From NCBI RefSeq assembly GCF_003355475.1, contig NZ_CP031356.1:3224001-3288000 (forward strand): 64,000 bases of DNA, read 5' to 3'. Below are positions 1 to 8,375 of the stretch, piece after piece. Each line of letters begins with the position of its first letter. Position 1 is the stretch's first letter. Origin of the DNA: Brachybacterium saurashtrense (GTDB lineage: Bacteria; Actinomycetota; Actinomycetes; Actinomycetales; Dermabacteraceae). The translations under genes were made by a program, and so were the position numbers. The notes beneath the pieces are model-generated. The model did not search any database. It was not told where the DNA came from and saw nothing but the letters and a program-made list of their open reading frames with translations.

Positions 1-940
1 CCCCGCCGACCACGTCCCCCTCGACCTGCTCCACCCCCTCGGCCAGCACGTTCAGCTGCGTGTCGATGCTCGCGAGGTTCGCCAGCGCCTCCTCGCGCGC
101 GCTGCCGGCGAAGGTCCGGAGGAAGCCGATCGTGTCGCTCGCGGCGTCCACCAGCTCGGGCACGTAGCGGCCCGCGATCCCGTCCAGCAGGGTCAGCTCC
201 GCGGCCGACGGGCGCATGGCCTGCAGCTGCTCGGCGCCCACGAGCGCATCGATCCGGGTGAGCAGCGAGGTGACGTCGTCGAGCACGGCGACGGCCGCCG
301 GGGTGCTGCTCGCCTGCGGGCGGAGCTGTGCGACACGGTCGCGGGTGGTGCCGTTCGCCTCCAGGATCCCCGCCAGCATCTCGCGCGTGCCGCCGGTGAC
401 CGAGGCGTCCAGCGTGGGCCGATCGGGGGCGGCGGGCAGCGGGCGATTCGCCGCCACGCCCACGGCGCCGAGGGTCACCGCGCCGATCCCCGCGGCCGCG
501 GCGAGGGCCAGCAGCGGGCCGCCGAGCCCCGCGCCGAGCACCACCAGGAGCGCCGCCAGCGCCGCGAGGGCGCCCAGCACCACGGGCGCGCCGAAGCGCA
601 CCAGCGGCGAGCGACGGGGACGGCCGACGGCGCCGCCGTGGGGTGAGCCGCCGGCAGGGGAGCGGCCGGCGGGGGAGCGGGTCCCGGGGCCGTGGACCGT
701 CCCGTCGAGCGGTCCCTGCACCGGTCCCCACAGGTCGCGGCGCTCCGCCGTGGCCTTCCACGGCAGGTCGCGGTCGCCGGGAGCGGTGGGCGGGGTGTCG
801 GGACGGCGGTCGGCGTCCGGTGTCGTGGTGGCGGGTGCGCGGGAGTCGTCGGGCGCGGCGTCGGGCGCGGTGGGATCAGGGAGCCGGTCGCTCCCGCTGC
901 TGCGCGGCCGATCGGCCGACGGCTGCTCTCCTGCGCTCAC
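1..940 (-). CDS. XpaC-like membrane protein, 3' end outside window
   Basis: The frame opens at a GTG at 940 preceded by GGGGAG and runs off the left edge, so only the first 313 residues are visible. Residues 1-110 are rich in Pro, Gly, Asp and Arg and look disordered. Two hydrophobic segments follow at about 115-138 and 141-165. The cytosolic-looking part then contains LLDGIAGRYVPELVDA and a stretch of regular acidic helices ending near VEQVEGDVVGG. Two N-terminal membrane spans followed by a helical domain with a YxPEL-type motif resemble the XpaC / 5-bromo-4-chloroindolyl phosphate hydrolysis family, often found beside TelA tellurite-resistance proteins. The neighbour that could confirm this lies outside the window. 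It could equally be an unrelated helical membrane protein. That it is a real coding frame is much surer than its family. Confidence 0.5.
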   Translation of the reverse strand, partial: MSAGEQPSADRPRSSGSDRLPDPTAPDAAPDDSRAPATTTPDADRRPDTPPTAPGDRDLPWKATAERRDLWGPVQGPLDGTVHGPGTRSPAGRSPAGGSPHGGAVGRPRRSPLVRFGAPVVLGALAALAALLVVLGAGLGGPLLALAAAAGIGAVTLGAVGVAANRPLPAAPDRPTLDASVTGGTREMLAGILEANGTTRDRVAQLRPQASSTPAAVAVLDDVTSLLTRIDALVGAEQLQAMRPSAAELTLLDGIAGRYVPELVDAASDTIGFLRTFAGSAREEALANLASIDTQLNVLAEGVEQVEGDVVGG

Positions 941-1123
941 TGCTCCCCGCTGTCCTCCCCGAGACGGGGACGAGGCCTGCCCGCGCGGATCCGGCGACGC
1001 CGTCCCCGCTGCTGTGCGCACGCCTCGTCCGGGCGTGGCGCCAGGTTATCGCGCAGGGCTGGACATCGCCCGACAACGATCGTCGCGGGAGGGCGTCCGA
1101 TCGTCGGCGCCGGCCCGACGGGG

Positions 1124-2299
1124 TCATCCCTGCGGCACGGTCTCCCAGGCACGGGACGCCGCCGAGCGGACGATCGCCTCGCACACCTCGGCCGCGGCGA
1201 GCCCGTCGGCGGCGCTGGGCGCGCTCGTGGTCCCGTGCACCACGTCGGAGAGGAAGGCGGCGGCCTCGATGGTCTTGAGGTCGTCGAAGCTCATCGGGAT
1301 CCCCGGCCCGGGCTGGAAGTGCGCGAACTCGCCGTGGCCCGGCCCGGCCAGCACCGTGGTGTAGCCGTGCTCGGTGCCGCCCTCGCCGAGCATCACCTCG
1401 AACTCGTTCATGCGAGTAAAGGACCAGCGGGCCGAGCCCTCGGTGCCGAACACCTCCAGCGCGTAGTCGCTGCGGTGCCCGCGCGCCACCCGGGACGACT
1501 CGAGCGTGGCGTGCGCGCCGCCGTCGAGCCGGGCCAGCGCCGCCACCCAGTCCTCGTTCTCCACCGGGCCGCGCTCCTCGCTCACCGCCACCGCGCCATG
1601 GCCCACGCCCGCGCCCAGCGGCAGCCGTCGTTCCTCGATGAACACGTCCGAGGTGGCGGTGACCTCGGCCAGCCGCTGCCCGGTGACGTGCTGGACCAGG
1701 TCCGCGCCGTGGGAGAGCAGATCCCCGATCACGCCGCTGCCGCCCCGCTCCCTGTCGTACCGCCAGGTCAGCGGACCCTCCGGGGAGGAGGCGTAGTCGG
1801 CGTAGAACCAGCAGCGCACGTTCGTGATCCGGCCCAGCCGGCCGCCGGCCACCAGCTCGCGCAGGTGCGCGATCGCCGGCGCGTGGCGGTAGTTGAAGCC
1901 CACGGCGGTCGCGATCCCGGCGCCGTCGCGGGCGCTGGCCGCCGCATCGCGGATCTCGCGGGACTGCGCCGCGGAGACGCCCATCGGCTTCTCGATCCAG
2001 AAGGGCTTCCCGGCCGCCGCGGCCGCGAGCGCGAAGTCGCGGTGCAGGAAGTTCGGGGAGCAGATGGAGACGACGTCCACCTCCGGATCGGCGAGCACCT
2101 CCTCGATCGAGGCCACCGCCTTCTCGAACCCGAACTGCTCGATCGCGGCCTGCTGGTTCTCCTCGATCGGGTCCGCGGCGACCACCAGGCGGGGGCGGAT
2201 CCCCAGCTCGGTGAAGCGGGAGGGGAGCCGCTGGTAGCTGCTGGCATGGAGGCGACCCATCCAGCCCAGGCTGATCACGCCGATGCCGATCTCGCGCAT
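1124..2299 (-). CDS. Gfo/Idh/MocA family oxidoreductase
   Basis: This is a 391-residue NAD(P)-dependent sugar or cyclitol dehydrogenase of the Gfo/Idh/MocA family. It has an N-terminal Rossmann fold with the nucleotide motif ISLGWMGRLH near residues 8-17, the family EKP motif (IEKPMGVSA), and a C-terminal alpha/beta domain with WRYDRERGGSG and GDLLSHGADL. The ATG at 2299 is chosen because GAAGGAG lies just upstream and the Rossmann strand begins at once; the open frame continues further upstream without similarity. It is the last gene of the leftward iol arm, 31 bp after iolH. It probably oxidises an inositol isomer or related polyol (scyllo-inositol, D-chiro-inositol or a methyl ether), but the substrate cannot be read from the sequence. 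Confidence 0.9.
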   Translation of the reverse strand: MREIGIGVISLGWMGRLHASSYQRLPSRFTELGIRPRLVVAADPIEENQQAAIEQFGFEKAVASIEEVLADPEVDVVSICSPNFLHRDFALAAAAAGKPFWIEKPMGVSAAQSREIRDAAASARDGAGIATAVGFNYRHAPAIAHLRELVAGGRLGRITNVRCWFYADYASSPEGPLTWRYDRERGGSGVIGDLLSHGADLVQHVTGQRLAEVTATSDVFIEERRLPLGAGVGHGAVAVSEERGPVENEDWVAALARLDGGAHATLESSRVARGHRSDYALEVFGTEGSARWSFTRMNEFEVMLGEGGTEHGYTTVLAGPGHGEFAHFQPGPGIPMSFDDLKTIEAAAFLSDVVHGTTSAPSAADGLAAAEVCEAIVRSAASRAWETVPQG

Positions 2300-2330
2300 G
2301 CTGTCTCCTTCGTAGGGGTGGGCCGGGCGC

Positions 2331-3200
2331 TCAGACGCCGCCGAGCTCCTTCTGGATCCGCTCGCGCATCCGCACGTGGAGCGCGTCGGCGTCTTCCTCC
2401 CAGCCGAACACGCACACGGACACCGGCCCGTCGTACTCCCGCTCGCGCAGGTAGGCGAAGGCGGCATCCCAGTCGATCTCGCCGTTGCCGATCTCGTTGT
2501 GCTGGTGGATGCGGGCGTCCACGCCGGGCGGGTTCATGATGTAGCGATTGCCCACGTTCGCGGTGTGGTCGAAGACGTCCGCGATGTGCAGGTGCTTCAG
2601 CCGGTCCCCGGCGTAGTCCATCATCTCGCGGGGGTCCCGGGCCCCCTGGCCCAGGTGGTAGGCGTGGGGGAAGCAGAACTCGTAGTTCAGCCAGTCGCGG
2701 TCCACGCCGCGGATGATCTGCACGGCGCGGTCGTTCTCCTCCACGAAGTCGTAGGGGTGCGCCTCGATCGTGCACTCCAGGCCGTACTTCTCGAAGACCG
2801 GGATCAGCTCCTCGATCGACCTGTAGAACTGGCCCTCGCTCTGCCGGGGCCGGTTCGGGTCACCCGAGAACTCGGTGGCGATCAGCGGCACCTCGAGGGC
2901 GTCGGCGAGCTCCAGCAGCCGCCGCCAGTTGCGCACCTGCGCCTGGCGCTCCTGCTCATCAGGGCTGGACCAGTCGAACACGGGGTTGAACGTCCAGATC
3001 TTCACCCCGGTGTCCTTCATCGCCTGCTTCACCTCGGCGATCAGGTGGCGGTCCACCTTGGGGTAGTGGTGCCACTCGTGGAAGTCCGCGCGGGGGGAGA
3101 GCTCGAGGTACTCGTACCCGAGCTCGGCGGCCTTGCGCAGCTCCTCGGCGACCGAGAGATGCGGGTGGTACATCGACGGGTCCAGCAGGATCTTCACCAT
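2331..3200 (-). CDS. iolH: IolH-like sugar phosphate isomerase/epimerase
   Basis: This 289-residue AP-endonuclease-2/xylose-isomerase-like TIM barrel closely matches the IolH pattern as I know it from Bacillus and Corynebacterium: LDPSMYHPHLSV at the start, YEYLELSPRADF near 30-41, TEFSGDPNRPRQSEGQF, AHPYDFVEENDRAV, a C-terminal NPPGVDARIHQH and GNGEIDWDAAF. IolH is conserved in inositol operons, but its exact reaction is poorly defined; isomerisation of an inosose or of a linear intermediate is the usual suggestion. It lies 10 bp downstream of the preceding TIM-barrel gene and is clearly in the same transcript. The ATG at 3200 directly precedes the first beta strand. Confidence 0.87.
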   Translation of the reverse strand: MVKILLDPSMYHPHLSVAEELRKAAELGYEYLELSPRADFHEWHHYPKVDRHLIAEVKQAMKDTGVKIWTFNPVFDWSSPDEQERQAQVRNWRRLLELADALEVPLIATEFSGDPNRPRQSEGQFYRSIEELIPVFEKYGLECTIEAHPYDFVEENDRAVQIIRGVDRDWLNYEFCFPHAYHLGQGARDPREMMDYAGDRLKHLHIADVFDHTANVGNRYIMNPPGVDARIHQHNEIGNGEIDWDAAFAYLREREYDGPVSVCVFGWEEDADALHVRMRERIQKELGGV

Positions 3201-3210
3201 CGGGGTCTCC

Positions 3211-4182
3211 TCACTTGATGCCCAGGCCGCACTCGGCCAGGAACTCGCGGGTCGCGATCGCGTTGGGCAGCGGCAGCGACGGGTCGCAGGGGTAGAGGTC
3301 CTGCTCGCAGATCACGTACAGCTCCTTGTCGAGCGTGGCGAGCTTCGCGACCAGGTCCTTCATGTCCGGCAGGCCGGCCGGCGGCCGCACCGAGGCGCCC
3401 TTGGCGACGGCCTCGCCGAAGGGCCAGTCCTGCTCGTGGGCCTGGCGCGTGATCTCCGGATCGAACGCTTTGATATGGACGTACCCGATCCGCTCCGGGT
3501 ACTCGTCGATCATCGAGATCGGGTCGCCGCCGCCGTAGATGATGTGGCCCGTGTCCAGGCAGAAGGAGACCAGCTCCGGATCGGTCGCCTCGAACACGCG
3601 GGCGATCTCCTCCGGGGTCTCGATGTGGGAGTCGCCGTGGGGGTGCAGCACCATCGTGAGGCCGTAGTCCTGCTTCACGATGCGGCCCAGCTCGTTGGCG
3701 TTCTCGACGTAGCGCTTCCACGCCTCACCGGTCAGCTCCCGCTCGTCGGTGAACTCCCAGGTCTTCTCGTCGCGGTACATCGGCGGCAGGTGCACCATGT
3801 ACTCCGCGCCCACGGCCGCGTGCGTCTCGGCGATCGCACGGAAGGTCTTCTCCGTCTCCGGCCAGGCCTCCTCCTGGTGCAGGATGCCCCAGCCGGTGCC
3901 GGCCACCACGCGGAAGCCGTGCTCGTCCATGACGGACTGCAGCTGCGTCGCGTCCTTGGGGAAGTAGCCCCACGGGCCGGTCTCCATCACGGAGAAGCCG
4001 GCCTGGGCCATCTCCGCCAGCGCGGTGCGCCACGGGATCTGCTTCTCGTCCTCGGGGAACCACACGCCCCACTGGTCGGGGCACACCCCGATGGTGAGCT
4101 TGTCGAACGGCGCCTCGGGATTGCGGGAGCGGTCGGCCTGCGGGCCGGGGACGCCGTCGGGCGTGCTGGCGGGGCTGGTCAT
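3211..4182 (-). CDS. TIM-barrel isomerase/dehydratase, probable inosose dehydratase (IolE-type)
   Basis: This 323-residue protein of the AP-endonuclease-2 TIM-barrel superfamily has about 25 polar N-terminal residues before the first strand (FDKLTIGVCPDQWGVWF). Likely metal-site residues are visible along the barrel: MVHLPPMY, VLHPHGDSHIET, SFCLDTGHIIYGGG, YVHIKAF and the C-terminal CEQDLYP. The His/Asp/Glu pattern (HPHGDSH, DTGH, HIK, EQD) fits a divalent metal site as in inosose dehydratase. It lies between iolA and iolH in the leftward arm, and the pathway needs an IolE (2-keto-myo-inositol dehydratase) that no other gene supplies more convincingly. The 340-residue barrel at 9872-10894 is the competitor for that role, so no gene symbol is given. 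Confidence 0.8.
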   Translation of the reverse strand: MTSPASTPDGVPGPQADRSRNPEAPFDKLTIGVCPDQWGVWFPEDEKQIPWRTALAEMAQAGFSVMETGPWGYFPKDATQLQSVMDEHGFRVVAGTGWGILHQEEAWPETEKTFRAIAETHAAVGAEYMVHLPPMYRDEKTWEFTDERELTGEAWKRYVENANELGRIVKQDYGLTMVLHPHGDSHIETPEEIARVFEATDPELVSFCLDTGHIIYGGGDPISMIDEYPERIGYVHIKAFDPEITRQAHEQDWPFGEAVAKGASVRPPAGLPDMKDLVAKLATLDKELYVICEQDLYPCDPSLPLPNAIATREFLAECGLGIK

Positions 4183-4199
4183 GGGTCTTCTCCTTCGAA

Positions 4200-4230
4200 G
4201 GCGGTGTGCGGCGGTGTGCGGCGGTGTGCG
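4200..4230. repeat. Three tandem copies of a 10-bp unit
   Basis: The decamer GCGGTGTGCG is repeated three times without change at 4201-4230, followed by degenerate GGTGTG words. It lies in the 135-bp gap between the iolA stop and the start of the TIM-barrel gene on the minus strand, so it would be in the mRNA leader between two cotranscribed genes. No hairpin or ribosome-binding sequence overlaps it. Confidence 0.85.
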
Positions 4231-4317
4231 GTGCGGGCTGCGCGGCGGCGGTGTGGGCGGCCGACGCCGGCCGACCCGTCGGCCGCCGCCGGGCCGCCGC
4301 GCCCCGCCGAGGCCGGC

Positions 4318-5817
4318 TCAGTCGTGGGTCGGGAAGCTCATCGAGGACTCGACCGTCTCGTTCTGCGAGGGCCAGCGGGTGGTGACCGCCTTCTGGCGGG
4401 TGTAGAAGCCCACGCCCTCGGGACCGTGCGCGTGGTGCTCGCCGAACAGCGAGTCCTTCCAGCCGCCGAAGGAGTAGTAGCCCACCGGGGTGGGGATCGG
4501 CACGTTGATGCCGATCATGCCCACCTGGATCTCGTCCTCGAAGCGGCGCGCGTAGTGGCCGGAGTCGGTGAAGATCGCGGTGCCGTTGCCGAACGGCGAG
4601 GAGTTCACCAGCGCGATCGCCTCGTCGAAGTTGTTCACGTGCATCACCACGAGCACCGGGCCGAACACCTCGTCGGTGTAGGTGGGGTGGTCGGCGGCGA
4701 GATCGGTGATCACCGTAGGCCCCACGAAGTTGCCGCCCTCGAAGCCCTCGACCACCAGGCCGCGCCCGTCCACCAGGATCGTGGCGCCGGCGGCCTCGGC
4801 CTCGTCGGTCATGCGGACCACGCGGTCCTTGGCGTCGGGCGTGATCACGGGCGGCATGTCGGTGCCCTCGCGGTCGCCGGGGCCGACGACGAGCTTCTCG
4901 GCCTCGGCTGTGATCGCGGCGAGGAACGGCTCATGCGCATCGCCCACGGTCACCGCGACCGGGACGGCCATGCAGCGCTCGCCGGCGGAGCCGAAGGCGC
5001 CGGAGGCCACCTGGCCCGCGGCGAACTCGATGTTCGCATCCGGCATCACCACGGCGTGGTTGTTCGCGCCGCCGAGGGCCTGCACCCGCTTGCCGGCCGC
5101 GGAGGCGGTGGCGTGGACGTGCTGGGCGATCGGGGTGGAGCCCACGAAGGAGACGGCAGAGATCCCCTCGTGCTCGCACAGCGCGTCGACCACGGTCTTG
5201 CCGCCGTGCAGCACCTGGAACACGCCGTCCGGCAGCCCGGCCTCCTGGTACAGGCGGGCCACGATGTTCGAGGCCGACGGGTCGCGCTCGGACGGCTTGA
5301 GCACGAAGGCGTTGCCGGTCGCGATCGCGATCGGGTGCATCCAGAAGGGCACCATCGCCGGGAAGTTGAACGGGGTGATGCCGGCGACCACGCCGAGCGG
5401 CTGGCGCAGGGTGTGCGCGTCCACTCCGGTGGAGACGTCCTGGGTGAAGCCGCCCTTGAGGTCCTGGGTGATGGAGGTGGCGAACTCGAGGGTCTCCAGG
5501 CCGCGGGCGATCTCGCCCTTCGCGTCGGCGATCGTCTTGCCGTGCTCGCGGGTGATCACCTCGGCGATCTCATCCGTGTGCTCGATCATCAGCTGCCGCA
5601 TCCGGTAGAGGATCTGCGTGCGCTTGGCCAGCGAGACCTTCGCCCACGTCTCCTGCGCGGCGACGGCGACCTGCACGGCACGGTCCACGGTGGCCTCGTC
5701 GGCCAGGCGCAGGGTGCCCACCTCGCCGCCGGTGGCGGGGTTCATGATCGGCTGGGTGGAGGCGGAGTCGCCGGCGTCCTCGCGGCCGTCGATCCAGTGC
5801 GTGATCTCGTATCCCAT
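4318..5817 (-). CDS. iolA: CoA-acylating methylmalonate-semialdehyde dehydrogenase
   Basis: This 499-residue aldehyde dehydrogenase of the MmsA/IolA class converts malonate semialdehyde to acetyl-CoA (or methylmalonate semialdehyde to propionyl-CoA) with NAD+ and CoA, the last oxidative step of inositol breakdown. Diagnostic stretches are ITPFNFPAMVPFWM, LKPSERDPS, FVGSTPIAQHVH, LGGANNHAVVMPDA and GSAGERCMAVPVAV with the catalytic Cys near residue 281. The C-terminal NVPIPTPVGYYSFGGWKDS is typical of MmsA. The usual general-base Glu of hydrolytic ALDHs is replaced in the GGANNH segment, as expected for the CoA-dependent class. The ATG at 5817 follows GAGGAGAA at good spacing. It lies 64 bp after iolD in the same operon. 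Confidence 0.95.
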   Translation of the reverse strand: MGYEITHWIDGREDAGDSASTQPIMNPATGGEVGTLRLADEATVDRAVQVAVAAQETWAKVSLAKRTQILYRMRQLMIEHTDEIAEVITREHGKTIADAKGEIARGLETLEFATSITQDLKGGFTQDVSTGVDAHTLRQPLGVVAGITPFNFPAMVPFWMHPIAIATGNAFVLKPSERDPSASNIVARLYQEAGLPDGVFQVLHGGKTVVDALCEHEGISAVSFVGSTPIAQHVHATASAAGKRVQALGGANNHAVVMPDANIEFAAGQVASGAFGSAGERCMAVPVAVTVGDAHEPFLAAITAEAEKLVVGPGDREGTDMPPVITPDAKDRVVRMTDEAEAAGATILVDGRGLVVEGFEGGNFVGPTVITDLAADHPTYTDEVFGPVLVVMHVNNFDEAIALVNSSPFGNGTAIFTDSGHYARRFEDEIQVGMIGINVPIPTPVGYYSFGGWKDSLFGEHHAHGPEGVGFYTRQKAVTTRWPSQNETVESSMSFPTHD

Positions 5818-5881
5818 GGGTGTTCTCCTCGGGGTGGTGATGGGGGCGGCCGACGGGGCCGCGCGGTGGTGGGCGTTCGGG

Positions 5882-7810
5882 TCAGAGGTAGTGGCGCTGC
5901 CCCACGCGCTGGTTCTCGTAGACGGTGCGCGCCTCGCGGGTGGACTCGAGCGTGGAGACCTCGGAGACGGGCACGTCCCACCAGCCGTTGCCGGGCGGGT
6001 TCGGGCCGTACAGGTTCGTGTTCACCACGATCGCGGTGGCGGTCTCGGAGGCCTCGGCGCGGCGGTACGCCTCACGGAAGGCCTCGGTGTCGGAGACCTC
6101 CTGCACGTCGATGCCGTAGGAGCGGATGTTGGCGGGGATGTCCAGCGGGACCAGCCCGCCGTCCAGCAGGCCGGATTTCTCGTCGCGCATGCGGTACTTG
6201 GTGCCGAAGCGCTGGCTGCCGTGCGACTCGGAGAGCGAGCCGATCGAGGACCAGCCGTGGTTCTGGAGGATCACCAGGATCACCTTCACCCGCTCGGAGA
6301 CGATGGTGGCGATCTCCTGCGGCGCCATCTGGAAGGTGCCGTCGCCGATGATCGCGACCACCTCGGACTCCGGTGCGGCCATCTTCGCGCCCAGCGAGGC
6401 GGGCAGCTCGTAGCCCATGCAGGAGAAGCCGTACTCGAGGTGGTACTGCAGCGGCGAACGGGCCTTCCACAGCGCCTGCAGGTCGCCGGGCATGGAGCCG
6501 GCGGCGTTGATCACGATGTCCTGATCGCCCATCATCTCGTTGAGCGCGCCGAAGATCTCGGTCTGGGCGGGCAGCTCCTGATCGTGTGGGGCGAAGCAGG
6601 GGGCCACCAGCTCCTCCCACTCGGCGCGCAGGGCGCGGGCGCGGTCGACGTGCGCGGAGGGGGCCCCGTACTCGGCCAGCGCCTCGCGCAGGGCGTCGAG
6701 ACCGGCGCGCGCATCGGCCACCACCATGGTCGCGGAGTGCTTGGCGGCGTCGAAGGCCTTGACGTTGAGGTTCACGAAGCGCACGTCCGCGTTCCGGAAG
6801 GCGGTGTGGGAGGCGGTGGTGAAGTCGGTGTAGCGGGTGCCCACGCCGATCACCACGTCGGCCTCCGCGGCGAGGTCGTTGGCGGCGTTGTTGCCGGTGG
6901 CGCCCACGCCGCCCACGCACAGCGGATGGTCGGCGCTGAGCGCGCCCTTGCCGGCCTGGGTGTCGAGCACGGGGATCGAGGTGGCGTCGGTGAACGCCGC
7001 CAGCGCCTCGCTCGCCTCGGAGTAGATCGCACCGCCGCCGGCGATCACCACGGGCCGCTGCGCGGAGCGGATCACCTCGACGGCGCGGTCGAGGGCGGCG
7101 GGCTCGGGCACCGGGCGGCCCACGTGCCAGGTGCGCTCGCGGAAGAACTCCAGCGGCCAGTCGAAGGCCTCGGCCTGGACGTCCTGCGGCAGGGAGAGGG
7201 TCACCGCGCCGGTCTCGGCGGGATCGGTGAGCACGCGCATGGCCTGCAGCGCGGCGGGGATCAGCTGCTCGGGCCGGGAGATGCGGTCGAAGTAGCGCGA
7301 GACGGGCCGGAAGGCGTCGTTGACGGAGACGTCCCCGCCGGTCTCGTCCTCGAGCTGCTGCAGCACCGGGTCGACGGCGCGGGTGGCGAAGATGTCGCTG
7401 GGCAGCAGCAGCACCGGGATGCGGTCGATCGTGGCCAGCGCCGCGCCGGTGACCATGTTGGTGGAGCCGGGGCCGATGGAGGCGGTGCAGGCGAAGGCCT
7501 GCATCCGGTTCTTCGTGCGGGCGTAGGCCACGGCCGTGTGCACCATGTTCTGCTCGTTGCGGGCCATGTGGAAGGGCATCGGCGCCTGGCCCTCGGCCGG
7601 CTCCAGGGCGTTCTGCAGCAGCGCCTGGCCGAGGCCGGCCACGTTGCCGTGGCCGAAGATCCCGAACGCGCCGGGGATGAGGCGGTCGCGCACCCCGTCC
7701 CGCTCGGAGTACTGGGCGGCCAGGAACCGCACCAGCGCCTGGCCGACGGTCAGGCGGACCGTGCCGGCGGGGCGGTCGCTCCGGTCGGGCGCCGTGGGGT
7801 TCTCGCTCAT
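5882..7810 (-). CDS. iolD: 3D-(3,5/4)-trihydroxycyclohexane-1,2-dione hydrolase
   Basis: This 642-residue thiamine-diphosphate enzyme hydrolyses the cyclic 1,2-dione to 5-deoxy-glucuronate, opening the inositol ring. It has the three-domain architecture of ThDP enzymes. The N-terminal PYR domain has the activating Glu in FHMARNEQNMVH near residue 86 and ASIGPGSTNMVTGAA. A central domain contains VIAGGGAIYS. The C-terminal PP domain has the ThDP/Mg motif GDGTFQMAPQEI near 488 with its downstream Asn in LQNHGWSSIG. IolD-specific signs are FGIFGHGNVAGLGQAL near the start and the length of about 640 residues. The ATG at 7810 is preferred over upstream in-frame codons because GGAGG lies 5 bp ahead of it and the earlier residues lack family similarity. 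It is the first gene of the leftward arm. Confidence 0.95.
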   Translation of the reverse strand: MSENPTAPDRSDRPAGTVRLTVGQALVRFLAAQYSERDGVRDRLIPGAFGIFGHGNVAGLGQALLQNALEPAEGQAPMPFHMARNEQNMVHTAVAYARTKNRMQAFACTASIGPGSTNMVTGAALATIDRIPVLLLPSDIFATRAVDPVLQQLEDETGGDVSVNDAFRPVSRYFDRISRPEQLIPAALQAMRVLTDPAETGAVTLSLPQDVQAEAFDWPLEFFRERTWHVGRPVPEPAALDRAVEVIRSAQRPVVIAGGGAIYSEASEALAAFTDATSIPVLDTQAGKGALSADHPLCVGGVGATGNNAANDLAAEADVVIGVGTRYTDFTTASHTAFRNADVRFVNLNVKAFDAAKHSATMVVADARAGLDALREALAEYGAPSAHVDRARALRAEWEELVAPCFAPHDQELPAQTEIFGALNEMMGDQDIVINAAGSMPGDLQALWKARSPLQYHLEYGFSCMGYELPASLGAKMAAPESEVVAIIGDGTFQMAPQEIATIVSERVKVILVILQNHGWSSIGSLSESHGSQRFGTKYRMRDEKSGLLDGGLVPLDIPANIRSYGIDVQEVSDTEAFREAYRRAEASETATAIVVNTNLYGPNPPGNGWWDVPVSEVSTLESTREARTVYENQRVGQRHYL

Positions 7811-7924
7811 GCTGCCTCCGTTGTGCAGGCCCGCCGCGCGGGGGCGGGGCGTGGGTGGCACCGTCGGACGCGGTCCACTCGACGGTGAGTTCGTCAGCCC
7901 CCAGCATGGACCGCCCGTGGCGAC

Positions 7925-7948
7925 ATGTCAAGACAATGTCAGGACAAG
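7925..7948. promoter_or_regulatory. Tandem IolR-like operator upstream of iolD
   Basis: Two overlapping copies of ATGTCnnGACAA occur head to tail: ATGTCAAGACAAT at 7925-7937 and ATGTCAGGACAAG at 7936-7948. The same near-palindrome is found upstream of iolC (11572-11584) and of the gntR gene (17422-17435). TGTCnnGACA fits nine or so positions of the KGWCHTRACA motif I remember for the GntR-type IolR repressor of Corynebacterium glutamicum. Binding is inferred. Confidence 0.72.
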
Positions 7949-8132
7949 ATTCTCCGCGACGTTCGCCCTGTTCGGAGCGGTTTCGCCCGGCTCCAGCACG
8001 CCTCGAGGGCTTCCGGAGGGCCGAGATGCCGTGCTAGCTTGCCGCCAGGTTCGTACGGCGAAGCCCAAAAGACCGGACAAGCCAGCCAGTCGTTGCCGAC
8101 GAAGCCTGACATATCGGGCGCTCCGGCGCCCC

Positions 8133-8184
8133 GCCGCACGTCAGCCGGCCGCACTCTGGCCGGCCGCACGTCAGCCTGCCGCAC
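8133..8184. repeat. 22-bp direct repeat in the iol divergent region
   Basis: The segments 8133-8154 and 8163-8184 are identical except for one base (GCCGCACGTCAGCC followed by G or T, then GCCGCAC), with a period of 30 bp. They lie in the presumed leader or promoter of the rightward arm. No function can be assigned. Confidence 0.8.
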
Positions 8185-8375
8185 GCCCGCCGACTCGCAC
8201 TCCGACGACGGGGTGCGGATCCCGGCCTCAGGAGGGGCCACCGCCCCGCCTTGGCGTCGGCCCGCTCGAGCCCCACCCGCACGCCGCCCCTCGTAGGTCG
8301 CTCCCCGCGAGCCCGTCCGCACACCGCTCCCGCGCACCGCGCGCCTCGCACGACCTCCCCAAAAGGATGTGCCCC

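Larger units (their letters stand above)
7811..8375. promoter_or_regulatory. Divergent control region between iolD and the rightward iol arm
   Basis: This 565-bp gap separates two divergent gene sets. It contains two overlapping operator-like sites at 7925-7948, a weaker related half-site (GACCGGACAA, 8071-8080) and a 22-bp direct repeat at 8133-8184. The operators lie about 115 bp upstream of iolD but over 420 bp upstream of the rightward gene at 8376, so the rightward transcript either has a long leader or its own promoter. I see no convincing small gene; open frames here are Arg/Ala/Pro-rich low-complexity translations of the repeats. Confidence 0.6.

Noticed and set aside
3133-6351. Very long plus-strand open frame (over 1000 codons) opposite the leftward iol genes
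   Set aside because: It is antisense to iolH, the TIM-barrel gene, iolA and iolD, has no domain, and its His/Arg/Gly/Val-rich composition is what high-GC antisense frames give.
5618-7888. Long plus-strand frame opposite iolD
   Set aside because: Shadow of iolD in an antisense frame; no motif, no ribosome-binding site, composition dominated by Gly/Arg/His/Ala.
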